From assembly GCA_035715725.1 (NCBI GenBank), contig DASTKT010000058.1:1-64000 (forward strand): a stretch of 64,000 bases of DNA, in the 5' to 3' direction. A model generated the notes under the pieces. The model worked only from the letters and a program-made list of their open reading frames with translations, made no database searches and had not been told where the DNA came from. This DNA comes from JADGGV01 sp035715725. GTDB taxonomy: Bacteria > Gemmatimonadota > Gemmatimonadetes > Longimicrobiales > RSA9. Positions 8,248-16,641 of this stretch are shown one piece after another (positions within the stretch are counted from its first letter, which is position 1; every line of letters starts with the position of its first letter). The position numbers and the translations under genes are program-made.

Positions 8248-9422
8248 CGGCGCACCGTCCGCATCCAGGCGCCCCAGGCCAGGCCGAGGCGCGTCGAGAG
8301 CATCGCGAGCACGGCGGCGACGGCGAGCCCCTTCAGGAGCGCCGCGCGGTCGGGGTCCAGCGCGATGAAGAGGTACCGGTACGAGCGCGTGGTCTTCGGC
8401 AGGAAGTACGGGAAATTCACCGTCGCGAAGAAGCGGTTGCGCGCGAGCGGCGACATCAGGAACTCGGCGAACGGCCATTGCACGGCGAGGAAGACGCCGA
8501 GGAAGACGAGGCCGAGGACGACGGCGTTGATCCAGTCGCTACGCCGCGAGAGCGCGTGCCGGAAGACGAGGTCGAGCGCCACGGCCGGCACGATCACCAG
8601 GAGCGGGAAGTCCGGCGGCACCATGCGCGTGATGTCCTGGTAGATCGGCCCGAGGCGCGGGGTGCCCGGGAAGAGCGGCAGGATCCAGACGGCGAGCAGG
8701 CGCCCGAGCGTGTAGACGGCGGCCACGGACGTGGCCGGCCAGCGCAGCCCCGAGGAGCGGAGCGCGGCGGCGAGGAAGACGGGGAAGACGAGCGCGGCCG
8801 ACCGGTAGAAGTCGGACGTGTGCATGAAGCTGCGGAAGAAGTGCTCGGTGCCCATGATGGCCGTCATGAGCAGCATGATGCCGAGGGCGTAGGCGAAGAG
8901 CAGGCGGGCGGGGCGGGCGCCGTCGCCGGTGGCGTTGTTCTGCCAGGCGAGGGCCATGACGAGGGCGCCGAACTGGATGGCCAGGATTCCGAGCGCGAGC
9001 AAGGTGTGCGGCGGGCTCAGGATCTCGACGTCGAGGCCGTACGCGTTGTGCCACCAGTTGTCGAAGGGCGCCGACGTCAGCATCGCGAAGGTGCCCCAGA
9101 TGCAGATCCAGCCGCCGAGCGGGCCGTAGAAGCCCCAGAAGCGGACGAGGCGGGAGCGCTCGGCGGGCGGGCCGGCGAACGTGGAGCGGACGGCGACCCA
9201 GCCGCAGGAGAGCCCGGCGACGAGGCCGCCGACGTACTCGGTGACGTGGGCGGGGTTCCAGAACGAGTCCCGGCCGATGGTGATGTGCCAGGAGATGTCC
9301 CACGTGATCCCGGCGACGACGCAGGTCGAGGCGAAGAGGGCCGCGGCGACGTTCCAGGGCACACCCGCCGCGCCCGCCTCGGCGCGGGCCTGCGCTTCCA
9401 GGGGGAGGACGGAGGCTTCCAT
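8244..9422 (-). CDS. PmoC/AmoC-like polytopic membrane protein, possibly fused to a PmoA-like half
   Basis: A 392-residue protein with about nine to ten hydrophobic helices. Residues 42-62 contain D-x3-H-x12-H (Asp42, His46, His59) within WDISWH...RD...P-x-H-x2-E-Y. That is the signature and exact spacing of the PmoC CuC ligands (Asp156, His160, His173 in Methylococcus PmoC). Residues 121-139 contain D-x3-H-x13-H (Asp121, His125, His139) within DNWWH...SPPH, the spacing of the CuD ligands Asn227/His231/His245, with Asp replacing Asn. Residues 211-350 resemble PmoA in outline (LRWPAT, WILPLF, LDLVF, QWPF), suggesting a fusion; this part is weaker. The preceding gene is greA, 113 bp away; the PmoB-like gene follows with overlap. 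The substrate cannot be told. Confidence 0.6.
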   Translation of the reverse strand: MEASVLPLEAQARAEAGAAGVPWNVAAALFASTCVVAGITWDISWHITIGRDSFWNPAHVTEYVGGLVAGLSCGWVAVRSTFAGPPAERSRLVRFWGFYGPLGGWICIWGTFAMLTSAPFDNWWHNAYGLDVEILSPPHTLLALGILAIQFGALVMALAWQNNATGDGARPARLLFAYALGIMLLMTAIMGTEHFFRSFMHTSDFYRSAALVFPVFLAAALRSSGLRWPATSVAAVYTLGRLLAVWILPLFPGTPRLGPIYQDITRMVPPDFPLLVIVPAVALDLVFRHALSRRSDWINAVVLGLVFLGVFLAVQWPFAEFLMSPLARNRFFATVNFPYFLPKTTRSYRYLFIALDPDRAALLKGLAVAAVLAMLSTRLGLAWGAWMRTVRR

Positions 9423-9444
9423 GGCTCGTCGCGCTCCGGGATGG

Positions 9445-9459
9445 CGCCCCGTCGGGGCG
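9445..9459 (-). other. Small hairpin between greA and the PmoC-like gene
   Basis: CGCCCC-GTC-GGGGCG (6-bp stem, 3-nt loop) lies in the 113-bp gap downstream of greA and 23 bp before the PmoC-like start. There is no T tract. It could be a weak attenuator or processing hairpin separating greA from the two-gene unit. Confidence 0.3.
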
Positions 9460-9535
9460 GCGGTGAGGGGGCCGAAGCACTCGGACGACGCGGCAGCCGG
9501 GGATGCGCCGCGCCGGCGGAACGAGCAAGCGGAGC

Positions 9536-10012
9536 TTACTCGTTCACCATCTGCGGCAGCGTCACGAGGTCCAGGACCACATACGTCCGTGCGCCGGCCG
9601 GGAGATTGACCTGCGCCTCTTCGCCGACCCGCTTGCCGAGGAGCGCCCGGCCGATGGGCGAGGCCATCGAGATGTGGCCGGCGTCGAGGTCGATGTAGTC
9701 GCCGGCGACGATGGTATGCTCGACCTCATGGCCGGTCCGCACGTCCTTCAGCCGGACCTTCGAGCCGAAGCCGACACGGTCGTCGGGGATGGCATTGAGG
9801 TCGATCTTCGACAGCTCGGAGAGGCGCTGGGTCAGGTGGCCCATGCGCGCCTGCACGAACTGCTGGCGCTCGAGCGCCGACTTGTAGTCCGCGTTCTCGC
9901 GCAGGTCACCGAGCTCGACCGCCTTCCGGATGGCGATCGGGAGCGTCACCGTCAGCTCGTGATGGAGGCGCTGGAGCTCGTCTTCGATCTTCTGTCTGAT
10001 TTCGTCGAGCAT
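9536..10012 (-). CDS. greA: Transcription elongation factor GreA
   Basis: A 158-residue protein of normal GreA length. The N-terminal coiled coil (residues 1-75) carries the acidic tip region ELGDLRENADYKSA that reaches into the polymerase secondary channel and stimulates cleavage of backtracked RNA. The C-terminal FKBP-like domain has GSKVRLKDV and the family ending region SPIGRALLGKRVGEEA. ATG 10012 is preceded by a short purine stretch (GGAAAG). It lies in a run of - strand genes between the DUF6941-like gene (82 bp upstream) and the PmoC-like gene. Confidence 0.95.
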   Translation of the reverse strand: MLDEIRQKIEDELQRLHHELTVTLPIAIRKAVELGDLRENADYKSALERQQFVQARMGHLTQRLSELSKIDLNAIPDDRVGFGSKVRLKDVRTGHEVEHTIVAGDYIDLDAGHISMASPIGRALLGKRVGEEAQVNLPAGARTYVVLDLVTLPQMVNE

Positions 10013-10094
10013 GGCTTTCCGTTGAGTCGTTGCGGTGGTCCATCGTACCCGGCCGCCGTGGAAAAGTCCCCGGTTCGCCGCGACGTTCCGTCGA

Positions 10095-10520
10095 TTACAT
10101 GACCATGCCGCCGTTCGGCGGAGCGGGCAGTTCGGCGACCGTCACCTTGAGCGGGATTTCCGCTTTGAGGTCATTGTCGACGAAGACGACGAAGGTGTAC
10201 TCGCCCGCCTTGGCCAGCAGCAGGTTGTTGATGCCGATGATCTGGTTGGCGACGATGGGCTCGCCCGGGCCGCCCTGCGGCACGACGTCGCCGCGCAGGT
10301 CGAAGACCGCCTCGCCGTCCGGATCGTGCAGCCGCAGCTCGACCGCGTGGGGTCGGCCCCGCTCCGCCGGATGCGCCTCCACCTGGACGACGAGGTGCAG
10401 CAGCGGGTGCACGGCCGGCAGGCTCTCGACCATGATCCGGTCGAAGATGCCGAGGATGTTGAGTTTTCCCTCGGCGCTCGCGTTGGCGTGGTCGGCGACG
10501 ACCGCTAGCTTCACGCGCAT
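10095..10520 (-). CDS. Small conserved protein, DUF6941-like
   Basis: A 141-residue protein starting at ATG 10520 behind GGGGAGAAG. The start (VKLAVVADHANASAEGKLNILGIFD) is the pattern I associate with the uncharacterised DUF6941 family: a single compact beta-sandwich-like domain with a central EAHPAERG and NNLLLAKAGEYTFVVFV. There is no signal peptide and no membrane helix. It lies 25 bp after the HAD gene in the same direction, so it is probably co-transcribed. The function is unknown; the family name is from memory. Confidence 0.75.
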   Translation of the reverse strand: MRVKLAVVADHANASAEGKLNILGIFDRIMVESLPAVHPLLHLVVQVEAHPAERGRPHAVELRLHDPDGEAVFDLRGDVVPQGGPGEPIVANQIIGINNLLLAKAGEYTFVVFVDNDLKAEIPLKVTVAELPAPPNGGMVM

Positions 10521-10545
10521 CTTCTCTCCCCTCTGCCGCTCGACA

Positions 10546-11259
10546 TCACTGCCCCAGCAGGTAAGCGACGGCGTCCGCGAAGGAGCGGGCCCGCACGAAG
10601 TCCTCCGAGACCGGCTCGACGAGGTCGAATTCCCACGGCTCCTCGACATCGACCAGGATCGCGTGCGCGCCGCAGGCGAGCGCCGGGTTGAGGTCGCTGC
10701 GGATGCTGTTGCCGACCATCCAGGCGCCGGCGGGGTCCTCGACGCCGAACCGGTCGAGGACGTCGCGGAACGCGTCGGGCGTCTTGCGCGGACAGACGTG
10801 GACGCGCTCCTCCGAGAGGATGTCCAGCACGCCGGCCTCGCGCACGCAGCGGAGCTGGTAGTCGGGGTCGCCGGACTGGGTGTAGAGCGCCGTGGGGTGC
10901 GCGGCGGCGAGCGTGCGCAACGCGTCGATGGCGCCGGCGAGCAGCGGCGGCGTGCCGGCCACGGTGCGGCCGAGGTCGGCCAGCGCCTCGGCGACGGCGT
11001 CGTCCACCTCGACGGCGAACTCGGCGCAGATGCGGCCGTACGTCTCGCGGAACGAATGCTCGAGCCGGGCGGGGCCGAGGCCGTAGCGCCCCATCATCTC
11101 GGGATCGACGCTGCCGTGATGCAGCTCGCGGCAGCGGTCGCCGTCGAAGCCGAGCGCCTCGAGGCGCTCGAAGAGCGCGCGCCGGGCGCCCAGGAATCGC
11201 GGCGCGGTGTTCACCAGCGTGTCGTCGAAGTCGACGAGGACGAGCTCGATGCGGCGCAT
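10546..11259 (-). CDS. HAD-superfamily hydrolase (phosphatase-like)
   Basis: A 237-residue haloacid-dehalogenase fold enzyme. Motif I is LVDFDDTLVNT (nucleophile Asp10, general acid Asp12), motif II is YTQSGD, and motif III/IV region is PRKTPDAF and GNSIRSDLNPA. It probably dephosphorylates a small metabolite. The ATG (11259) overlaps the GH18 stop by ATGA, implying coupled translation. The specific substrate cannot be inferred. Confusion with a phosphonatase or nucleotidase is possible, but the fold is clear. Confidence 0.88.
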   Translation of the reverse strand: MRRIELVLVDFDDTLVNTAPRFLGARRALFERLEALGFDGDRCRELHHGSVDPEMMGRYGLGPARLEHSFRETYGRICAEFAVEVDDAVAEALADLGRTVAGTPPLLAGAIDALRTLAAAHPTALYTQSGDPDYQLRCVREAGVLDILSEERVHVCPRKTPDAFRDVLDRFGVEDPAGAWMVGNSIRSDLNPALACGAHAILVDVEEPWEFDLVEPVSEDFVRARSFADAVAYLLGQ

Positions 11260-12323
11260 CAGCGGTCCGCCTGCCGGGCGGCGGGGAGGCTCCAGACGGC
11301 CGGGTCCTCCATCCCGAGCACCCAGACGGAGTAGCCGCGCAGCCGGTAGCGCGGCACGAGCGCCATCTTCTCACGGAAGCTGGCGGCGTCCTCGATGAAG
11401 GCGAACTCGTTGAGGCCGTCGTTCTCCCAGGACGCCCAGGAGACCTTCTGGCGGTCGTCCCAGGTGGGCCTGGCGCCGAAGCGCGCCAGGACGCCGGTGA
11501 GCGCGGCCCAGCTCATCCCCTGGCCGGCCACGCGGGCGCCGTCGCGCTCGTCCCAGGTCGCATACCAGCGGTTCGAGTACGACGGAATCCCGAGCGAGAT
11601 CTTCTCCGGCGGCACGCCCTGCTTCAGCAGCAGCTCGACGCAGCGCTGCATCCACGGCACGCCGGCGACGGGGCCGGGCGGCGTGCGGCGCGTGTGCTGG
11701 TCGTACGTCATGAGCGAGAGGAAGTCCGCGGCATCCGCCAGCGCCTTGTAGTCGTAGGCGCCGCGCCAGTTCTCGTACATCCACTCGTGGTACGACGTCG
11801 GCCCGGGCGCCTCCTCCGCGCGCGGCACCACGGCGGCGCTGGCGGAGCAGCCGGCGGCGTGGAGCGAGTCCGCGGTCTCCTTGAAGAAGCGGCTGAACGC
11901 ATCGCGGTCGGTGATGTGGATGTTCTCGAAGTCGAACTGCATCCCGTCGTAGTGGTTGTCGCGGCAGACGGCCGTGATGCCGCGGACCGCCCGGAGGCGG
12001 GCCTCGGGCGTGGTCAGGACCTTGTGGAACATGGCCTGGTCGAAGCCCGGATTCGTGACCAGCGGCACGACCTTCACGCCCCTGGCCCGGGCGGCGGTCA
12101 GCACGCGGGGATCGACGCTCCCCCAGACGATGCCGCTCTCGTCGAGGCGGTACGTCTGCGGCGCGACAATGGAGATCCGCTCGATGTGCGCGAGGAAGCT
12201 CTGGACGCCATCCTCGCGGTCGGTCAGGTACCAGAGCGCCTCGGGCCGCCGCTGGGCCGCGGCGGCGCCGGAAAAGGCAAAGGCAAAGGCCAGGGCCAGG
12301 GGCCCGATCGAGCGTCGTCGCAT
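11259..12323 (-). CDS. Exported glycoside hydrolase family 18-like protein
   Basis: A 354-residue protein starting at ATG 12323 with a signal peptide (residues 1-24, ending AAAQR). It has a TIM-barrel GH18 pattern with DGMQFDFE at 126-133: the catalytic Glu133 and Asp131 are present, while the first inner Asp of DxxDxDxE is Gln, a variation also seen in YaaH-type peptidoglycan/amino-sugar hydrolases. Later strands show LSLMTYDQH and GIPSYSNRW. It probably cleaves or binds a beta-linked amino sugar polymer such as chitin or peptidoglycan in the periplasm. It is transcribed from its own promoter (12376-12404) and coupled to the HAD gene. Confidence 0.85.
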   Translation of the reverse strand: MRRRSIGPLALAFAFAFSGAAAAQRRPEALWYLTDREDGVQSFLAHIERISIVAPQTYRLDESGIVWGSVDPRVLTAARARGVKVVPLVTNPGFDQAMFHKVLTTPEARLRAVRGITAVCRDNHYDGMQFDFENIHITDRDAFSRFFKETADSLHAAGCSASAAVVPRAEEAPGPTSYHEWMYENWRGAYDYKALADAADFLSLMTYDQHTRRTPPGPVAGVPWMQRCVELLLKQGVPPEKISLGIPSYSNRWYATWDERDGARVAGQGMSWAALTGVLARFGARPTWDDRQKVSWASWENDGLNEFAFIEDAASFREKMALVPRYRLRGYSVWVLGMEDPAVWSLPAARQADR

Positions 12324-12375
12324 GTCCGGGGAAGGCTCGGAAGTGGCGTTGGCGGACCGCTGAACCCGCAGCGGA

Positions 12376-12404
12376 AAGCTAGAGGCGCCGCGCCGGAGGG
12401 TCAA
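12376..12404 (-). promoter_or_regulatory. Promoter for the GH18-HAD unit
   Basis: On the minus strand, TTGACC (12399-12404) and TAGCTT (12376-12381) are separated by 17 bp, giving a start about 45 nt upstream of the GH18 ATG. It overlaps the last codons of the glycosyltransferase gene. Confidence 0.55.
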
Positions 12405-14131
12405 CGGATGGGCGGGGGGAGCGCGACCCGCAGCACGCGGGTCGAATCGGGCTCGGTCAGCCGCAGGAGGACGCGCCCGCCGGCGGCCTCGACGGCGCGA
12501 ACGAGCTCGCGCACCGGCTCCTGCCGCTGGTGGTGGAGATACAACCAGGCGGTCGGGCTGCCGGTGGCGCGAAGCCGATCCACCTCGTTCTCGGCCCACC
12601 CCGGATCCGGGGTCTCGGGCACGGGCAAGCCGGCGTTCTCGAGCCCCGAGGCGATGCCGAGGACCTCGAGGCGGCCCGCCGTCGTCAGAAGCCGATCGTA
12701 GCCCTCGTTTCGAACGGCGTGGCCGCGGCTGGGCGCGTTCCCGGAGTTCGGCCCCGCCTCGACGGCCCGCCGGAGGAGCGTGCTCAGGCGGGTCCGGTCG
12801 GACGAGCGCCAATCGGTCGTGTAGAACGCCCAGCTCGGAATCGAGCGGGCCGAGACGTAGACGGGCTCGCCGGGGCCGCGGCGCCCGAGCAGCTCGCGCA
12901 CGGCTTCCCGCGGCAGCTCGATCGCCGGGTTCCGGATGGAATAGAAGGACCAGCGCGCCGGGACGAACGCCAGGAGCGCGCCGAGGGGGAGGACCGCCCA
13001 GGATGGCGCCGGCAGCCGGCGCACGACGGTGTCCGCGCCGAGCCCCACGAGCACGAGCAGGCCCGGCACGAAGAAGAGCAGGAGGCGCCCGGCGACGACG
13101 TACCGCCCGAGCACCGCCGCGGCGATGACGAGCGCGAACGGGAGCAGGAGGAGTGCGAGCGCGGGGAGTTCGCGGCGGGAGAGGCGCCAGCAGCCGGCGA
13201 CCGCGAGCAGCCAGAGCAGCACCCGCAGCGGAAGCGGCGCGCTCCCCGTGAGGTTCGTGGTGGCCGAGACCGGCGCGACGAAGATGCGGCCGAGTACCGT
13301 GCCGACCGAGTGCTCCCCGGCGAACAGGTAGGCGTTCGCCCAGAACCGGGCGAGATACGCCTGTGTGGCCGGATCCGAGTACCCCAGGCGGTAGAGGCCG
13401 AGGAACGTGGCCGGCCAGAGGAGCGCGCTCGCGGCGAGCATGGGGACCGCGCGCCGGTCGCGCCGGCCGAGCGCGTCCAGCGCGACGGCGGACCAGGCGG
13501 CGGCAACCACGAAGATGGCCGAAACCGAGAAGCCGAGCGCCACCAGTCCGGCGAGGACGAACAGCAACGCCCGCCGCCGGTCCACGGCGCGGCCCAGCAT
13601 GTGGATCGTGAGGGCCGTCATCGCCGCGGCCACGAAGGCTTCCCCCTCGTACTGCTTCGCCTCGTTGGAGTAGCGAACGAGCAGCGGGGCAACCGCGGCG
13701 AGTCCGCCGGCGATCAGGGCCGCTCTCGGGCCGCCCAGCCGCCAGGCGCTCCAGGCGACGAGCGGGAGCAGCAGGAGGCCGGAGAGGAGCGGCACGAGCC
13801 GCAGCGCCGCCTCGCCCACGCCGAAGGCGGCGATGCTCAGATGCTGCGCCCAAACGAAGAGGACCGGTGCGACCTGCTCGAAGGGGAGCGGCCCGGCCAG
13901 GCGGCCGAACGGGAGCGTGACGACGTCGAGCGAGAGCAGGAGCTCGTCCATCCAGAGCGAGGGGCGCTGGAGGAACTGGAAGAGCCGCGCGACGACCCCC
14001 GCGGCGAGGGCGACGAGGGTGAGCCCGATGAGGAGGCGCGCGAGCGCTGGTTCCGCCGCGGAGAGCGGAGCCGCCTCGGGTGGCGCGTGATCGCGCGCGC
14101 TACGGATTCGACCGAGGATTGTCGGGACCAT
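12401..14131 (-). CDS. Polytopic glycosyltransferase (GT39/GT83, ArnT/PMT-like)
   Basis: A 576-residue integral membrane protein with about eleven hydrophobic helices and a C-terminal periplasmic domain (about residues 400-576). The first loop after helix 1 has SLWMDELLLSL, which carries the acidic residue typical of the lipid-linked-sugar glycosyltransferase-C superfamily, and a second loop has RYSNEAKQYEGE. It would transfer a sugar from a polyprenyl-phosphate donor to an envelope acceptor. ATG 14131 is chosen because the longer frame upstream has no hydrophobic or conserved features; no good ribosome binding site is seen, so the start is uncertain. Confidence 0.82.
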   Translation of the reverse strand: MVPTILGRIRSARDHAPPEAAPLSAAEPALARLLIGLTLVALAAGVVARLFQFLQRPSLWMDELLLSLDVVTLPFGRLAGPLPFEQVAPVLFVWAQHLSIAAFGVGEAALRLVPLLSGLLLLPLVAWSAWRLGGPRAALIAGGLAAVAPLLVRYSNEAKQYEGEAFVAAAMTALTIHMLGRAVDRRRALLFVLAGLVALGFSVSAIFVVAAAWSAVALDALGRRDRRAVPMLAASALLWPATFLGLYRLGYSDPATQAYLARFWANAYLFAGEHSVGTVLGRIFVAPVSATTNLTGSAPLPLRVLLWLLAVAGCWRLSRRELPALALLLLPFALVIAAAVLGRYVVAGRLLLFFVPGLLVLVGLGADTVVRRLPAPSWAVLPLGALLAFVPARWSFYSIRNPAIELPREAVRELLGRRGPGEPVYVSARSIPSWAFYTTDWRSSDRTRLSTLLRRAVEAGPNSGNAPSRGHAVRNEGYDRLLTTAGRLEVLGIASGLENAGLPVPETPDPGWAENEVDRLRATGSPTAWLYLHHQRQEPVRELVRAVEAAGGRVLLRLTEPDSTRVLRVALPPPIR

Positions 14132-14277
14132 AGGCGTCGGGCATCGGGCGGCCGGCGGGGGGGTGCTGGAGATCCGGGCGGGGCCGCTGTGCACGAATCG
14201 AGCCGTGAAACCCGCCGACCCGACCGCCGTAGAGTCAGCACACGCACGATCCACGGAGCCCTCCCGGAGTCACGCCC

Positions 14278-15375
14278 ATGAAGCGAAGCACCACGATCGT
14301 CCTCGCCGCCACCGCCGTGCTCGTCCTCGGCGGGGCCACCGTCGCGGTCAGGTCGACTCGCGGAGCGAGCGAGAGCGGCGAGGCCGGAGCGATCCGGGTC
14401 GCCCGTGGCGTGCTCGTCGACCGGGCGCTGGCCGTGGGCACGATCCAGCCGGACGTCGAGGTATCGGTGAAGTCGAAGATCTCGGGCGTGGTGCAGCGTC
14501 GCTTCGCGGAGCCGGGCGACTTCGTGCGGGCGGGCGCGCCGCTGCTCGAGATCCGGCCGGATCCGACGCCGCTCGAGCTGGCGGAGGCGCGCCGCCAGGT
14601 CGAGCTGCGCGAGCTGGACGCCACGAACCTGAAGAAGGAGCTGGAGCGCAACGAGGAGCTGCGCCGGCGCGAGCTGCTGGCGCCGCAGGCGTACGATGCC
14701 TCGCGCCGCAGCTACCAGGAGGCCGTGGTGCAGCTCCAGATGGCGCGCGAGAAGCTGCAGCTGTTGGAGAAAGGCCACGTCACCATCGCCAACAGCGCGA
14801 TCGAGAGCGTGGTCCGCTCCCCGATCGACGGCTACGTGCTCGAGAAGAAGGTCGAGGTCGGCGACCCGGTCGTGCCGCTGTCCACGTACCAGGAGGGGAC
14901 GGTGCTCCTGACGATGGCGGACATGGGGCACCTCCTCTTCCGCGGGACCGTGGACGAGATCGACGTCGGCCGGCTCAAGGAGGGGATGTCGGTCGAGATC
15001 AAGATCGGCGCGCTCCCGGACGCGCGCCTCTCCGGCGTCCTCAGCAAGATCTCGCTGAAGGCGCAGAAGGAGGACAACGCGACGACGTTCCCGGTCGAGG
15101 TCCGGCTCCAGCGGGCGGAGGGCGTCACGCTGCGCGCCGGCTACTCCGCGAACGCGGAGATCATCATCCGCAAGAAGGAGGGCGTGCTCCAGATCCCGGA
15201 GCGCACGGTCACGTTCGAGGGCGACAGCGCGTGGGTGAACGTGCCGGGCGCCGACGGCAAGCCGCGCAAGCAGTACATCCGGACCGGGCTGAGCGACGCC
15301 ATCAACGTCGAGGTCGTCTCCGGGCTGCGCGACGGTGAGCGCGTGCTGGAAAAGCCCACGAAGGAAGTGAAGTAG
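14278..15375 (+). CDS. HlyD/MacA-family periplasmic adaptor (membrane fusion protein)
   Basis: A 365-residue protein. One N-terminal membrane anchor (residues 5-25), a biotinyl-lipoyl half-motif (VKSKISGVVQRRFAEPGD), an alpha-helical hairpin (about 95-165, with coiled-coil heptads), the second lipoyl half (VRSPIDGYVLEKKVEVGD) and beta-barrel/membrane-proximal domains are in the usual order. It links an inner-membrane transporter to the envelope. It is immediately followed (5 bp) by two MacB-like permease genes, forming one operon. The first half has an unusually short hairpin, as in MacA-type adaptors of ABC systems. Confidence 0.92.
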   Translation: MKRSTTIVLAATAVLVLGGATVAVRSTRGASESGEAGAIRVARGVLVDRALAVGTIQPDVEVSVKSKISGVVQRRFAEPGDFVRAGAPLLEIRPDPTPLELAEARRQVELRELDATNLKKELERNEELRRRELLAPQAYDASRRSYQEAVVQLQMAREKLQLLEKGHVTIANSAIESVVRSPIDGYVLEKKVEVGDPVVPLSTYQEGTVLLTMADMGHLLFRGTVDEIDVGRLKEGMSVEIKIGALPDARLSGVLSKISLKAQKEDNATTFPVEVRLQRAEGVTLRAGYSANAEIIIRKKEGVLQIPERTVTFEGDSAWVNVPGADGKPRKQYIRTGLSDAINVEVVSGLRDGERVLEKPTKEVK

Positions 15376-15380
15376 CCGCC

Positions 15381-16613
15381 ATGGAGCGAGCGGCCTTCCT
15401 GCGCCAGTTCCTGGAGGACCTGCGCACGCAGCGGCTCCGGACGGCGCTCACGGTCTTCGGCATCACGTGGGGCACCGTCGCCGTCGTGGTGCTGCTGGCG
15501 TTCGGCGTCGGGCTGCAGCGGCAGATGCAGATCAACGCGCGCGGCATCGGCGAGCGGATCGTCATCGTGTTCGGCGGCCGGACCACGAAGTCGTTCCAGG
15601 GCTTCCCGAAGGGGCGCGAGATCGAGCTGCGCGAGGAGGACGTGGCGCTGCTCGTGCGCCAGGTGCCCGGGATCGAGCGGATCAGCCCCGAGTACTCGAG
15701 CCGGTCGCGCCCGATCCGGCGGGGCACGGCGTCGTCCAACGCGAACGTCACCGGCGTGTACCCGGCGTTCGCCGAGATGCGGAACGTCTTCCCCGAGCCC
15801 GGCGGCCGGTTCCTGGACGAGCTGGACGAGGCGGGCCGCCGGCGCGTCGCGTTCCTGGGCGACGAGCTGAAGACGCTGCTCTTCGCGGACCAGGACGCCG
15901 TCGGCCAGCAGGTCCTCATCGGCGACGTGCCGTTCACCGTGATCGGCGTCATGCGGAAGAAGACGCAGAACTCGTCGTACAACGGGCGCGACAAGGACCG
16001 GGTCTTCATCCCGGCGAGCACGTTCCGCGCGATCTACGGCACGACGGGGCTGAACGACATCGTGTACCAGCCCGCCGACCCGATGCTGTCCAAGGCGACG
16101 GCGCGGAGCGTCTACCAGGTCCTGGGGCGCAAGCACAAGTTCGACGCCGCCGACGAGGACGCGCTGCGCGTCTGGGATACGAACGAGACGATGCAGTTCT
16201 TCAAGTACCTGTTCACGGGCTTCAACGTCTTCCTCGGCGTCGTGGGCAGCTTCACGCTCCTCGTCGGCGGCATCGGCGTCGCGAACATCATGTACATCGT
16301 GGTGCGGGAGCGGACGCGCGAGATCGGCATCAAGCGCTCGCTCGGCGCCCGCCGGCGCGACATCATGGCGATGTTCTTCGGCGAGACGTTCCTGCTCGTC
16401 GGCGCCGGCGCCTCCCTCGGCATGGCCATCTCCCTCGCGCTGGTCAAGATCGGGGGCATGCTGCCGCTGCAGGACTCGGTCGGCGTGCCCGTGCTCTCCC
16501 CGCTCGTGCTGACGGCCACCGTCGTGCTGCTCGGCGCCATCGCGTTCCTGGCGGGCGTCTTCCCCGCGCGCAAGGCGGCGCACCTGGACCCCGTGGACTG
16601 CCTGAGGCAGTGA
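15381..16613 (+). CDS. MacB-like ABC transporter permease (FtsX domain), first copy
   Basis: A 410-residue protein with the MacB/LolC topology: an N-terminal helix (about 20-45, TVFGITWGTVAVVVLLAFG), a large periplasmic domain (about 45-275), then three C-terminal helices with the FtsX signature (GGIGVANIMYIVVRERTREIGIKRSLGAR; only parts quoted) and a terminal DPVDCLRQ. There is no nucleotide-binding domain in the protein. It would act as a mechanotransmission permease, coupling cytoplasmic ATP hydrolysis to periplasmic export or lipoprotein release. Confidence 0.92.
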   Translation: MERAAFLRQFLEDLRTQRLRTALTVFGITWGTVAVVVLLAFGVGLQRQMQINARGIGERIVIVFGGRTTKSFQGFPKGREIELREEDVALLVRQVPGIERISPEYSSRSRPIRRGTASSNANVTGVYPAFAEMRNVFPEPGGRFLDELDEAGRRRVAFLGDELKTLLFADQDAVGQQVLIGDVPFTVIGVMRKKTQNSSYNGRDKDRVFIPASTFRAIYGTTGLNDIVYQPADPMLSKATARSVYQVLGRKHKFDAADEDALRVWDTNETMQFFKYLFTGFNVFLGVVGSFTLLVGGIGVANIMYIVVRERTREIGIKRSLGARRRDIMAMFFGETFLLVGAGASLGMAISLALVKIGGMLPLQDSVGVPVLSPLVLTATVVLLGAIAFLAGVFPARKAAHLDPVDCLRQ

Positions 16614-16641
16614 GCGCGCGAGCGCGCCGGATCGGATCCCC

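Noticed and set aside
8244..9422. Cytochrome oxidase or heme-binding membrane protein
   Set aside because: His residues are not arranged as heme-copper oxidase ligands; the D-x3-H-x12-H and D-x3-H-x13-H spacing fits PmoC better.
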